Position numbers and translations under genes: made by a program
Notes under the pieces: generated by a model
The model's input: the letters and a program-made list of their open reading frames with translations, nothing else
Database searches by the model: none
What the model was told of the DNA's origin: nothing
In this document: piece by piece, positions 10,923 through 19,143 of the stretch
How positions within the stretch are numbered: the first letter of the stretch is position 1
Layout: every line of letters begins with the position of its first letter
Source: Thalassotalea algicola
GTDB lineage: Bacteria > Pseudomonadota > Gammaproteobacteria > Enterobacterales > Alteromonadaceae
Reading direction: 5' to 3'
Assembly (NCBI RefSeq): GCF_012932965.1
Contig: NZ_JABBXH010000003.1
Span: forward strand, 1-64,000
DNA: 64,000 nucleotides

Positions 10923-11618
10923 ATGGGTCAAAAAGTTCATCCTACCGGTATTCGCTTAGGTATCACAAAGCCTTTCGCGTCTACATGGTTCGCAAGCACA
11001 AAAGAGTTTGCAGATAACATTCACGGCGATCACTTAGTTCGTCAATACTTATCTGAAAAATTGAAGCGTGCTTCATTATCAAAAATCGTAATTGAGCGTC
11101 CAGCTAAATCAATCCGCGTAACAATTCACACGGCTCGTCCAGGTGTTGTTATCGGTAAGAAAGGCGAAGATGTAGAAAAATTACGTTTACATGTATCTAA
11201 ACTTGCTGGTGTACCTGCGCAAATTAATATTGCTGAAGTACGTAAGCCTGAAATGGATGCACAGCTAGTTGCTGATAGCATTGGTAGCCAATTAGAGCGT
11301 CGTGTAATGTTCCGTCGTGCTATGAAGCGTGCTGTACAAAACGCTATGCGTTTAGGTGCTAAAGGTATCAAAGTTGAAGTTAGCGGTCGTTTAGGCGGCG
11401 CGGACATCGCTCGTTCAGAATGGTATCGTGAAGGTCGTGTACCTTTACATACGTTACGTGCTGACATCGATTACGCGACTGCACGTGGTGAAACGACGTA
11501 CGGTACTATCGGTATCAAAGTGTGGATTTTCAAAGGTGAAGTAATTGGTGGCATGCCTGCACAGGTAGAAGCTCCAGCTCCTAAGCCTAAGAAAAGAAAC
11601 AACCGCAAGAGCAAGTAG
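10923..11618 (+). CDS. rpsC: 30S ribosomal protein S3
   Basis: A 231-residue protein at the mRNA entry channel, with an N-terminal KH domain. The KH GxxG loop is seen in '[15 protein letters not shown]', and the C-terminal domain carries '[19 protein letters not shown]' with the arginines of the ribosomal helicase. The lysine-rich tail ([12 protein letters not shown]) is usual. Length agrees with E. coli (233). Confidence 0.98.
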   Translation: MGQKVHPTGIRLGITKPFASTWFASTKEFADNIHGDHLVRQYLSEKLKRASLSKIVIERPAKSIRVTIHTARPGVVIGKKGEDVEKLRLHVSKLAGVPAQINIAEVRKPEMDAQLVADSIGSQLERRVMFRRAMKRAVQNAMRLGAKGIKVEVSGRLGGADIARSEWYREGRVPLHTLRADIDYATARGETTYGTIGIKVWIFKGEVIGGMPAQVEAPAPKPKKRNNRKSK

Positions 11619-11628
11619 GAGTTAAGTA

Positions 11629-12042
11629 ATGTTACAACCAAAACGTACTAAATTCCGTAAGCAAATGAAACTGCGTAACCGTGGTCTTGCACACACTGGT
11701 AGCTCAGTTAGCTTCGGTACTTACGGTTTGAAATCTGTTGAGCGTGGTCGTATGACTGCTCGTCAAATCGAAGCAGCTCGTCGTGCGATGACACGTCACG
11801 TTAAGCGTCAAGGTAAAATTTGGATCCGTGTATTCCCAGACAAGCCAATTACCAAGAAACCTCTTGAGGTTCGTATGGGTAAAGGTAAAGGTTCTGTAGA
11901 ATATTGGGTATGTCAAATTCTGCCAGGTCGTGTTCTTTATGAAATGGAAGGTGTATCTGAAGAATTAGCACGCGAAGCTTTCGAGCTTGCAGCAGCTAAA
12001 CTTCCGTTCAAAACAACCTTCGTAACTAGAACGGTGATGTAA
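11629..12042 (+). CDS. rplP: 50S ribosomal protein L16
   Basis: A 137-residue late-assembly protein near the A and P sites. It keeps [14 protein letters not shown] and '[25 protein letters not shown]'; the arginine in VRMGKGKG is the residue hydroxylated by YcfD/RoxA in E. coli, so that modification could occur here. Its TAA stop shares a base with the rpmC ATG (TAATG), indicating coupling. Confidence 0.98.
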   Translation: MLQPKRTKFRKQMKLRNRGLAHTGSSVSFGTYGLKSVERGRMTARQIEAARRAMTRHVKRQGKIWIRVFPDKPITKKPLEVRMGKGKGSVEYWVCQILPGRVLYEMEGVSEELAREAFELAAAKLPFKTTFVTRTVM

Positions 12043-12233
12043 TGAAAGCTAGCGAACTTAAAGAAAAAAGCATTGAAGAGTTAAATGCTGAACTACTTAA
12101 CTTATTACGTGAGCAATTTAACTTACGTATGCAAGCAAGTACTGGTCAGTTAGCTCAAACACACATGCTACGTACAGTGCGTCGCAACATTGCGCGCGTT
12201 AAGACAATCATCACTGAGAAGGCAGGTGCGTAA
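12042..12233 (+). CDS. rpmC: 50S ribosomal protein L29
   Basis: A 63-residue coiled-coil hairpin protein beside L23 at the tunnel exit. The sequence [19 protein letters not shown] ... [16 protein letters not shown] is the family norm and the length equals that of E. coli. It overlaps rplP and rpsQ by one base on either side. Confidence 0.97.
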   Translation: MKASELKEKSIEELNAELLNLLREQFNLRMQASTGQLAQTHMLRTVRRNIARVKTIITEKAGA

Positions 12234-12481
12234 TGACTGATAAAATCCGTACATTACAAGGTCGCGTAGTTAGCGACAAAATGGACAAGTCGATCACAGT
12301 TATGATTGAGCGTCGTGTTAAGCACCCTATCTACGGTAAATTCATTACGCGTTCAACTAAGTTGAAAGCACATGATGAAGAAAACGTATGTAACATGGGC
12401 GACTTAGTAACTATTCGTGAATGTGCACCAATTTCTAAGTCTAAAGCTTGGACATTGGTAGACGTATTAGAGAAAGCTTAA
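12233..12481 (+). CDS. rpsQ: 30S ribosomal protein S17, last gene of the S10 operon
   Basis: An 82-residue OB-fold primary 16S rRNA-binding protein. It shows '[31 protein letters not shown]' (read in two blocks: [15 protein letters not shown] and [14 protein letters not shown]) and '[18 protein letters not shown]'. Start overlaps the rpmC stop. In most bacteria rplN follows within about 150 bases; here a terminator and 12.5 kb of other genes follow instead. Confidence 0.97.
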   Translation: MTDKIRTLQGRVVSDKMDKSITVMIERRVKHPIYGKFITRSTKLKAHDEENVCNMGDLVTIRECAPISKSKAWTLVDVLEKA

Positions 12482-12516
12482 TTAGCATTTTCTAACTCAC
12501 AATAGATACTGTCAGA

Positions 12517-12564
12517 AAGCTCTGCTGCTTTACCAATTAGGTACAAGTTAGCAGGGCTTTTTTT
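12517..12564 (+). terminator. Terminator closing the S10 operon after rpsQ
   Basis: A ten-pair stem AAGCTCTGCT / AGCAGGGCTT (one wobble) with a 23-base loop runs into seven T residues. It lies 36 bases after rpsQ and marks the left edge of the inserted block, uncoupling the S10 operon from what follows. Confidence 0.8.
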
Positions 12565-12760
12565 ATGGGTAATATAATACCAAAGCCTGTTTATTTTAAT
12601 CGTTTCTCTATCTTTACCCTTACCCTTATCTCGTGCCATTTGTTGACGCAATAAATAAAACCTAATCAATAATACTAATTAAAATAAGCTTAATAAAACT
12701 GACAATTAGTCGTTCTTTACTATATTAAGTAGGTACAATTTAATTTGTTGAGGTTTATAA

Positions 12761-13111
12761 ATGCTGGATTATTTAGCTCTTTTTTTAGTCTTCTTTGTCC
12801 CAATTGTTATTTTTTATGGAGTAATTGTCATACATGACATTCCTTATGAAATAGCTGTACATAGAAATCACCCACATCAAGATGCAATTCACGTAGCAGG
12901 TTGGATAAGTCTACTTTTTCTTGGAATTATTTGGCCATTTTTATGGATATGGGCAACTCTATATAAACCAGGAGTTGGTTGGGGTATGCAAAGCCATATT
13001 TCAAAGGGAGAAGTAAGCGACACAGAGCTTTCAAATTTGAAAATAGCTGTGGCTGACATGAAGTCACGTATTACTCAGTTAGAAAAAATGCAAGCGAATA
13101 TGGAGGAGTAA
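12761..13111 (+). CDS. yiaW: Small inner-membrane protein, DUF3302 / YiaW family
   Basis: A 116-residue membrane protein with two hydrophobic spans (about residues 4-25 and 43-66) and a short coiled-coil tail (SNLKIAVADMKSRITQLEKM). The blocks 'HDIPYEIAVHRNHPHQDAI', 'HVAGWISL' and 'WPFLWIWATLYKPG' are those of E. coli YiaW (DUF3302). Its biochemical role is unknown. It is followed after two bases by a YiaV-like membrane fusion protein, the same pairing as yiaW-yiaV in E. coli, so the two likely form one envelope export or stress unit. GAGG precedes the ATG by nine bases. Confidence 0.85.
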   Translation: MLDYLALFLVFFVPIVIFYGVIVIHDIPYEIAVHRNHPHQDAIHVAGWISLLFLGIIWPFLWIWATLYKPGVGWGMQSHISKGEVSDTELSNLKIAVADMKSRITQLEKMQANMEE

Positions 13112-13113
13112 CT

Positions 13114-14262
13114 ATGGATTTGCTTATTATTCTAACTTACACGGCATTTTGTATCTCCATATTTAAAATATTTAAAATTCCTTTAAATAAGTGGTCAATA
13201 CCAACAGCTGTATTGGGTGGGGTGGTGCTTCTTTCATCCATCATGATAATGATGAACTACCTTCATCCATATGCTAAATATGGCAAGGAAGTTTTTGCTT
13301 CTATTCCTATAACTCCACTAATTGGGGGTAACATCCAAACTATCGATGTTGAACCAAATCAAGAAGTAGCTCAAGGCGACGTACTCTTTACCTTATACAA
13401 TGATGAACAGAAATTAAACCTAACTAAAGCAGAGGCTGCGTTAGAGCAGGCTAAGAACCAGGTTTTACAAGAAGATGAATCACTCAATACGGCTATTGGT
13501 CAAGTTGCCCAAGCTGAAGCAGATAGGGATAGGACGAGAACAACTTATTTACGTTATAAAAAAGGACACGAAAAGGGGGGAGACAGCTCTCCATTTACCC
13601 AACAAGAGCTAGATAATCGGAAGAAACTTTATGAAGCCGCTGAAGCTAAAGTAGATACAGCGCAAGCAAATGAAAGGAAAATAAGGCTTGCAACAGAGTC
13701 GAACATCTTTGGGGAAAATACTAATGTAGCCCAACTAAAAGCGGCAAGAGATAAAGCGGCATTAGAATTAGAGCGAACCATTGTCCGAGCTCCTGTTAGA
13801 GGAACTGCAACTCAGGTTTCTATGAGACCTGGAATGAGAGCCGGTATTTTGGCTATGCGCCCTGTACTTACTTTTGTGCCTAAAGAGAAAAGAAGGTTTG
13901 CGGCACGGATGTGGCAAAACTCACTTCTCAGGTTGAAAAAGGGGCTAGATGCAGAAGTTTTATTGGATGCAGTGCCAGGGCATATTTTTAAAGGTAAAGT
14001 TGTTGATGTTTTGCCTGCGATGGCAGAAGGCGAAATACAAGGAAGCGGAAGCTTAATAGGTGCTCAGCGATTAGCCGTTCATGGCTTTGCAATAGCGATT
14101 ATAGAATTAGACGAAGACTTAAATGATTATAATTTACCTAAAGGAGTACAAGGACAAGCTGTAGCTTACAACCATGAAGGAGATTTTTTACATACTAGTA
14201 TGGTTCGGCAAATACTACTTAGAATGATGAGTTGGATTAAATACGTATACCCCATTAAATAA
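13114..14262 (+). CDS. yiaV: HlyD-family membrane fusion protein, YiaV-like
   Basis: A 382-residue periplasmic adaptor anchored by N-terminal membrane spans (about residues 2-20 and 28-52). The order is: anchor, first biotinyl-lipoyl half with 'IQTIDVEPNQEVAQGDVLFTL', a long coiled-coil hairpin (residues about 105-215), second lipoyl half 'ERTIVRAPVRGTATQVSM', and a beta-barrel. Such proteins bridge an inner-membrane pump and an outer-membrane channel. No pump or TolC gene is adjacent; the only partner here is the DUF3302 protein, as in E. coli. Specific substrate unknown. Confidence 0.85.
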   Translation: MDLLIILTYTAFCISIFKIFKIPLNKWSIPTAVLGGVVLLSSIMIMMNYLHPYAKYGKEVFASIPITPLIGGNIQTIDVEPNQEVAQGDVLFTLYNDEQKLNLTKAEAALEQAKNQVLQEDESLNTAIGQVAQAEADRDRTRTTYLRYKKGHEKGGDSSPFTQQELDNRKKLYEAAEAKVDTAQANERKIRLATESNIFGENTNVAQLKAARDKAALELERTIVRAPVRGTATQVSMRPGMRAGILAMRPVLTFVPKEKRRFAARMWQNSLLRLKKGLDAEVLLDAVPGHIFKGKVVDVLPAMAEGEIQGSGSLIGAQRLAVHGFAIAIIELDEDLNDYNLPKGVQGQAVAYNHEGDFLHTSMVRQILLRMMSWIKYVYPIK

Positions 14263-14291
14263 ATTACATAGCTGATAGAAAGTAATGTGGT

Positions 14292-14327
14292 AAAGATGCC
14301 TAAGCCTTTACAGCTCAGGCATCTTTT
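14292..14327. terminator. Bidirectional terminator between yiaV-like and ycaO-like genes
   Basis: A 14-pair stem with one mismatch, AAAGATGCCTAAGC / GCTCAGGCATCTTT, and a seven-base loop. A and T tracts on the two sides allow termination from both convergent genes. Confidence 0.85.
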
Positions 14328-14329
14328 CA

Positions 14330-16525
14330 TTATTCAGCTAACTTAGCTCTTGCTGAATGCAGTTTTTTATAACTTTCTATTAAGCGAAGATGGGGCTCAA
14401 TGCCTTCCAACGCCATGCTAGTTTCAGTAAGGCCATGGAAGTTAGCTTCTCCATTAATTAGGCTAATCACCTCGCTCATACGCTCTTCGCCATACATTCG
14501 GGTCAGGGCGGTTTGATAATCCTCAAATTCAAGTTCATCACTTAACGCAATTTCTAACGTATTGTGGACAGCGTGGAAGAACATCGTACGTTCAACGGTA
14601 TTGTCGTTGTATTGCAAAAAATCCCCGATTAATTCATAGGCTTGCTCTAAACCGCCAACCGCTAGATAAATAAGTACCTTAAGTTCGATAATAGTTAATT
14701 GCCCCCAAGCGGTATTTTCATCAAATTCAATTCCGATTAGGGTGCGAATATCGATATAGTTGTCTAGTTGACTGTCTTCTAATCGCTCTACTAAATCAAT
14801 TAGTTCATCTTCTGATAAGCGATGAAGGTTTAGAATATCTTCTCGATAATCGAGCGCTTTATTGGTGTTATCCCAGATTAGATCTTCAACCGGGTACACT
14901 TCAGAATAATCTGGTACTAATATTCGACAAGCGGCAGCACTGCCATCTGGTGTTAAACCATCAAAGCTGGCGATATATACTTCTTTGCCCATCGTTTCTA
15001 AAATCCCCAATAATTGGCTGTTTTCTTCTTCATTCGTGCCAGAAAAATCCCATTCAACAAACTCATAGTCATGCTTTGTGCTAAAAAAGCGCCAAGAGAT
15101 TACACCGGTCGAGTCGATAAAATGTTCAACAAAATTTTCTGGTTCAGAAACTGCCATGCTATTAAACGTAGGTTTTGGTACATCGTTTAATCCTTCAAAG
15201 CTTCTACCTTGTAAAAGCTCTGTTAAACTGCGCTCTAGTGCTACTTCAAAACTTGGATGTGCACCAAACGACGCAAATACACCGCCATTTCTTGGGTTCA
15301 TTAAAGTGACGCACATTACTGGGAATTGACCGCCAAGCGATGCATCTTTAACTACGATTGGGAAACCTTGCTCTTCGAGCCCTTGAATACCTGCCAAGAT
15401 ACTGGGGTATTTTTCTAAAACCGATTGTGGCACATCTGGCAGTACAATTTCTTGCTCGATAATTTGGCGTTTAACAGCACGCTCGAAGATTTCCGATAGG
15501 CACTGCACTTGCGCTTCAAATACGTTATTGCCGGCACTCATGCCGTTGCTAAGGAATAAATTCTCAATTAGGTTTGAAGGGAAATAAACGGTTTTACCGT
15601 CTGAATTTCGTTTATAAGGAATAGAAACAATACCGCGCTCAATATTACCTGAGTTGGTATCAATTAAGTGTGAACCACATAATTCGTCATCTGGGTTATA
15701 AATATCAAGAGTGTATTCGTCTAAAAGGCCCCTAGGCAAGGAATCGTCATCTTCTAACGGGAACCATTTTTCATTTGGGTAGTGAACAAAGTCAGCATTA
15801 GCAATTTCTTCACCGAAGAATTGGTCATTGTAGAAAAAGTTACAGTTCAAACGCTCGATAAATTCACCTAAAGCAGAGCAAAGGGCACTTTCTTTACTAG
15901 CGCCTTTACCGTTGGTGAAACACATAGGTGAAGCAGCGTCGCGAATATTTAACGACCATACATTGGGTACGATATTTCGCCATGAGGTTACTTCTATTTT
16001 CATGCCTAAACCTTCCAAAATACTAGTCATATTTTCGATGGTTTTTTCTAATGGTAGATCCTTGCCTAAAATAAAGGTGTTAGCGTCGTCTTCAGGCGAA
16101 ACCATGATCATGGCTTGCGAGTCAGCATCGATATTTTCTACAGGTTCAATTTTAAATTCTGGGCCTGTTTGTACGACTTTTTTTACTGTGCAGCGCTCTA
16201 TCGAACGTAAAATCCCTTGGCGGTCTTTGTCGGAAATACTATCTGGCAATTCAACGTTTATTTGAAAAACCTGATTATAACGATCTTCAGGGTCGACAAT
16301 ATTATTTTGAGAAATGCGAATATTGTCGGTGGATATATCTCGTGATTTACAATAAACCTTAACGAAATAAGCAGCACATAAAGCTGAAGATGCTAAAAAA
16401 TAATCAAAAGGACTCGGCGCAGAACCGTCACCCTTGTAACGAATGGGTTGATCGGCAATTACGGTAAAATCATCAAATTTTGCTTCAAGTCTTAAGTTAT
16501 CAAGAAAATTAACTTTAATTTCCAT
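14330..16525 (-). CDS. ycaO: OsmC-YcaO fusion protein
   Basis: A 731-residue protein. Residues about 1-145 form an OsmC-like domain (LEAKFDDFTVIADQPIRYKG; DYFLASSALCAAYFVKVYC with the cysteine of that family). Residues about 155-731 align along their whole length with E. coli YcaO: 'PNVWSLNIRDAASPMCFTNG', 'SALGEFIERLNCNFFYND', 'SAGNNVFEAQVQCLSEIFERA', 'SLGGQFPVMCVTLMNPRNGG', with a tetratricopeptide-like tail. YcaO enzymes phosphorylate amide backbones with ATP; E. coli YcaO has been linked to beta-methylthiolation of ribosomal protein S12 with RimO. No peptide precursor, dehydrogenase or TfuA gene is nearby, so this is not a bacteriocin cluster. It is convergent with the preceding gene and diverges from nosR. 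OsmC fusions to YcaO occur in other marine gammaproteobacteria; the purpose of the OsmC part is unknown. Confidence 0.9.
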   Translation of the reverse strand: MEIKVNFLDNLRLEAKFDDFTVIADQPIRYKGDGSAPSPFDYFLASSALCAAYFVKVYCKSRDISTDNIRISQNNIVDPEDRYNQVFQINVELPDSISDKDRQGILRSIERCTVKKVVQTGPEFKIEPVENIDADSQAMIMVSPEDDANTFILGKDLPLEKTIENMTSILEGLGMKIEVTSWRNIVPNVWSLNIRDAASPMCFTNGKGASKESALCSALGEFIERLNCNFFYNDQFFGEEIANADFVHYPNEKWFPLEDDDSLPRGLLDEYTLDIYNPDDELCGSHLIDTNSGNIERGIVSIPYKRNSDGKTVYFPSNLIENLFLSNGMSAGNNVFEAQVQCLSEIFERAVKRQIIEQEIVLPDVPQSVLEKYPSILAGIQGLEEQGFPIVVKDASLGGQFPVMCVTLMNPRNGGVFASFGAHPSFEVALERSLTELLQGRSFEGLNDVPKPTFNSMAVSEPENFVEHFIDSTGVISWRFFSTKHDYEFVEWDFSGTNEEENSQLLGILETMGKEVYIASFDGLTPDGSAAACRILVPDYSEVYPVEDLIWDNTNKALDYREDILNLHRLSEDELIDLVERLEDSQLDNYIDIRTLIGIEFDENTAWGQLTIIELKVLIYLAVGGLEQAYELIGDFLQYNDNTVERTMFFHAVHNTLEIALSDELEFEDYQTALTRMYGEERMSEVISLINGEANFHGLTETSMALEGIEPHLRLIESYKKLHSARAKLAE

Positions 16526-16981
16526 ACAAGATTCCAGTGTTGTACATCAGCCCTAACTTAATACAGCGTAGTGAGAAAATTAGTTGAGCACATTAAATTT
16601 GTAAATGTTGGCTTAATTATCGGTGTTTTGTTGGCAATAGTCTTGAATAAAATGAAAGAAAGGGAAAATTACATTTAGCTGGGCGATATTGGTGGATTGG
16701 TGGCCAATGACTTAAATTAGAAGATAACCGAGGTTTTTTCATTTTTGTAGCAGTTGTAGCGAACTTTGATGAAAGAGCAGTATTCGACTACTAACAATGC
16801 CTAATCGTCAAAGGATAAAAACCTTAATTAATATAGGGTTTTGGACAAGGAAGGTTAAATTTGATGCAGATCAACTCTAGGCTTGTTATACCTTCAAATC
16901 AACAATTATGCGTAACAAGTTTGCTGCAACACTGCTATTTTGTACACACCAAAAAGATAGTGTCAGTAGGAGTGGAATCTA
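16526..16981. other. Regulatory gap between ycaO-like gene and nosR
   Basis: This 456-base AT-rich stretch separates two divergent genes and must hold both promoters. The one clear element is the FNR-type box at 16861-16874. I see no open frame with coding character and no repeat element. Confidence 0.6.
16861..16874 (+). promoter_or_regulatory. FNR/DNR-type binding site upstream of nosR
   Basis: TTGATGCAGATCAA is an exact match to the TTGAT-N4-ATCAA consensus of the FNR/ANR/DNR family, 107 bases before the nosR ATG. It would allow activation by low oxygen or by NO, as is known for nos genes. A matching -10 could not be fixed with certainty. Confidence 0.8.
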
Positions 16982-19078
16982 ATGCGTTTAGCTGTTGTTG
17001 CGTTTGTTATAGCTATACTAGGCTTTATTTCGCCTAGCCACGCATTATTTGTTAGTCCTCCAAAAGATCCTATTCCATTGATCAAAGAAATATTTCCGGA
17101 ACTGACGGAAATTGTCGATAAACAAGGTACTCCTGCCTATTGGGCGATCAAAAAAGGCGACAAAATTATTGGCTACGCCTTTGAAACCAACGATATTGCT
17201 AGGATACCGGCCTATTCTGGTGAGCCGGTCAATATGTTAGTAGCGATTGACCCACAAGGAAATTATTTATCAGCTAAAGTGCTTGAGCACCATGAACCTA
17301 TCATTTTGGCAGGCATACCTGAAAGTAAACTTGATGACTTTTCCACTCAATATGCTGGCTTATCTGTCGCACAAAAAATTAAAGTTGGTGGCAATGCAAC
17401 GCAAGGCACAGTAAATATCGATGGCCTTTCTGGTGCGACAGTTACCGTACGAGTGATGAATGTCGCGATTACCCGTGCTGCGCAGGAAGTAGCGAAATCG
17501 CATGGCATTATTGAAGAAAGTGCGCTAAACGCAGTTCCTATGGCTACCGTTAAGCAAGAGGTCTATAGAGCTACAGACTGGCAAACATTAGTCGGAGACG
17601 GCTCGATTAGACGTTTGTTGCTTAAACGTGGTGCTATTGATGAAGCATTTAAAGGTACTGAAGCAGAAGAGATAGATAAAGCATCACCTGAGCAAAAGCA
17701 GGATATGTTTGCAGATATTTATTATGCACAGGCTAATTTACCTAATGTCGGCAAAAACCTGCTCGGCGAAGTTGAGTATCAGTGGTTAACTGAAACCTTA
17801 CAACCTGGTGAACATGCCATTATTGTCATGGGTAACGGCTATTCATTTAAAGGTTCAGGTTATGTTCGCGGGGCAATTTTTGATCGCATACAAGTAGTGC
17901 AAAACGATATTAATATCGCTTTTCGCGATTTAGACCACCATCGTATCACAGATTTACAAATTGACGGTGTACCGACATTCAAAGAAATGTCGTTGTTTAT
18001 TATTCGTGAACATGAAGGCTTTAATCCTGGTGTGGATTGGCAGTTCGAATTATTAGTTCGCCGACAAACCGGCCCATTAGATAGTATTTTCACGACATTT
18101 AAAGGTGAATATTCAGCACTCGATAGTTATGTAGACCGCCCAGTTGTCGAGCCAGAATTAACCTTGGCACAACAAGTTTGGCAAGAAAAGCAGGCTGAAG
18201 TTGTTATCTTGATTATAGCGATGAGTATTTTGGTCTTTATGCTGTTTTTCCAAGACGTCTTCGTTCGCCACCCGAGTTTCATGCATAATTTTAGGCATAT
18301 CTTCCTGATCTTCACCGTTGTTTTTATTGGCTGGAGCTGGGGCGGTCAGTTATCTGTGGTTAATGTCTTTACCTTCTTACAAGCATTTATGGATGACTTT
18401 AGTTGGGATCTATTCTTACTTGACCCAGTTATCTTCGTACTTTGGATAGCGGCAGCGGTTACTATCATTATTTGGGGACGAGCTGTTTATTGTGGTTGGT
18501 TATGTCCTTTTGGTGCGTTGCAAGAATTGATGAATGTGTTTGCTCGCTACATCAATATTAAGCAATTTGAACCACCATTTGCCATTCACGAAAGGTTATG
18601 GGCAATTAAGTATTTAATTTTACTTGGCTTATTTGGTCTTTCTTTAGACTCTCTAGCGATGGCTGAGCAATTTGCTGAAGTAGAGCCATTTAAAACAACT
18701 TTCTTACTAAAATTTGATCGTAGCTGGCCATTTGTAACCTATGTGGCTGTCTTGTTGTTCATCAATATATTTAATCGAAAATTCTTTTGCCGTTATTTAT
18801 GCCCTCTAGGGGCTGCATTGTCGGTACCTCATGGCGCGCGTTTATTTAGCTGGTTGAAGCGTCGTCCAGAGTGCGGTACGCCGTGTAAAACATGTGCAAA
18901 GGAATGTGAAATTCAGGCAATCGAGCCTGATGGCACCATCAATATGCGCGAATGTCATTATTGTTTGGATTGTCAAATGACCTATTTCAATGACGAGAAG
19001 TGTCCACCATTGAAAAAAATGGCTCGAAAAAAACAACAATATAAAAAGCAGGCGATACCTGTCGACGTTGTTAACTAA
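16982..19078 (+). CDS. nosR: Nitrous oxide reductase maturation/electron-transfer protein NosR
   Basis: A 698-residue membrane flavo-iron-sulfur protein required for expression and activity of N2O reductase, thought to pass quinol electrons to NosZ. It has a signal peptide (residues 1-21), a periplasmic FMN-binding domain with the flavinylation motif SGATVT (residues 150-155), a run of membrane spans from about residue 400, cytoplasmic CxxxCP motifs at Cys504/508 (YCGWLCP) and Cys603/607 (CRYLCP), and a C-terminal pair of [4Fe-4S] motifs beginning at Cys631 (CGTPCKTCAKEC) and Cys658 (CHYCLDC). AGGAG lies nine bases before the ATG. All key cysteines are present. First gene of nosRZDFYL. Confidence 0.96.
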   Translation: MRLAVVAFVIAILGFISPSHALFVSPPKDPIPLIKEIFPELTEIVDKQGTPAYWAIKKGDKIIGYAFETNDIARIPAYSGEPVNMLVAIDPQGNYLSAKVLEHHEPIILAGIPESKLDDFSTQYAGLSVAQKIKVGGNATQGTVNIDGLSGATVTVRVMNVAITRAAQEVAKSHGIIEESALNAVPMATVKQEVYRATDWQTLVGDGSIRRLLLKRGAIDEAFKGTEAEEIDKASPEQKQDMFADIYYAQANLPNVGKNLLGEVEYQWLTETLQPGEHAIIVMGNGYSFKGSGYVRGAIFDRIQVVQNDINIAFRDLDHHRITDLQIDGVPTFKEMSLFIIREHEGFNPGVDWQFELLVRRQTGPLDSIFTTFKGEYSALDSYVDRPVVEPELTLAQQVWQEKQAEVVILIIAMSILVFMLFFQDVFVRHPSFMHNFRHIFLIFTVVFIGWSWGGQLSVVNVFTFLQAFMDDFSWDLFLLDPVIFVLWIAAAVTIIIWGRAVYCGWLCPFGALQELMNVFARYINIKQFEPPFAIHERLWAIKYLILLGLFGLSLDSLAMAEQFAEVEPFKTTFLLKFDRSWPFVTYVAVLLFINIFNRKFFCRYLCPLGAALSVPHGARLFSWLKRRPECGTPCKTCAKECEIQAIEPDGTINMRECHYCLDCQMTYFNDEKCPPLKKMARKKQQYKKQAIPVDVVN

Positions 19079-19143
19079 CGATAAGGCATCAACAACAACA
19101 ATAAATAGATGCTTAAATTTTGCGGAAAAATTGGAGAAAATCC

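Noticed and set aside
12478-12669. A 63-codon minus-strand open frame just after rpsQ
   Set aside because: It covers the S10 terminator stem, has no ribosome binding site and shows no coding character.
14330-16525. A YcaO-based bacteriocin (azole peptide) cluster
   Set aside because: No precursor peptide, dehydrogenase, TfuA or exporter gene is next to it, and the protein follows E. coli YcaO along its whole length.
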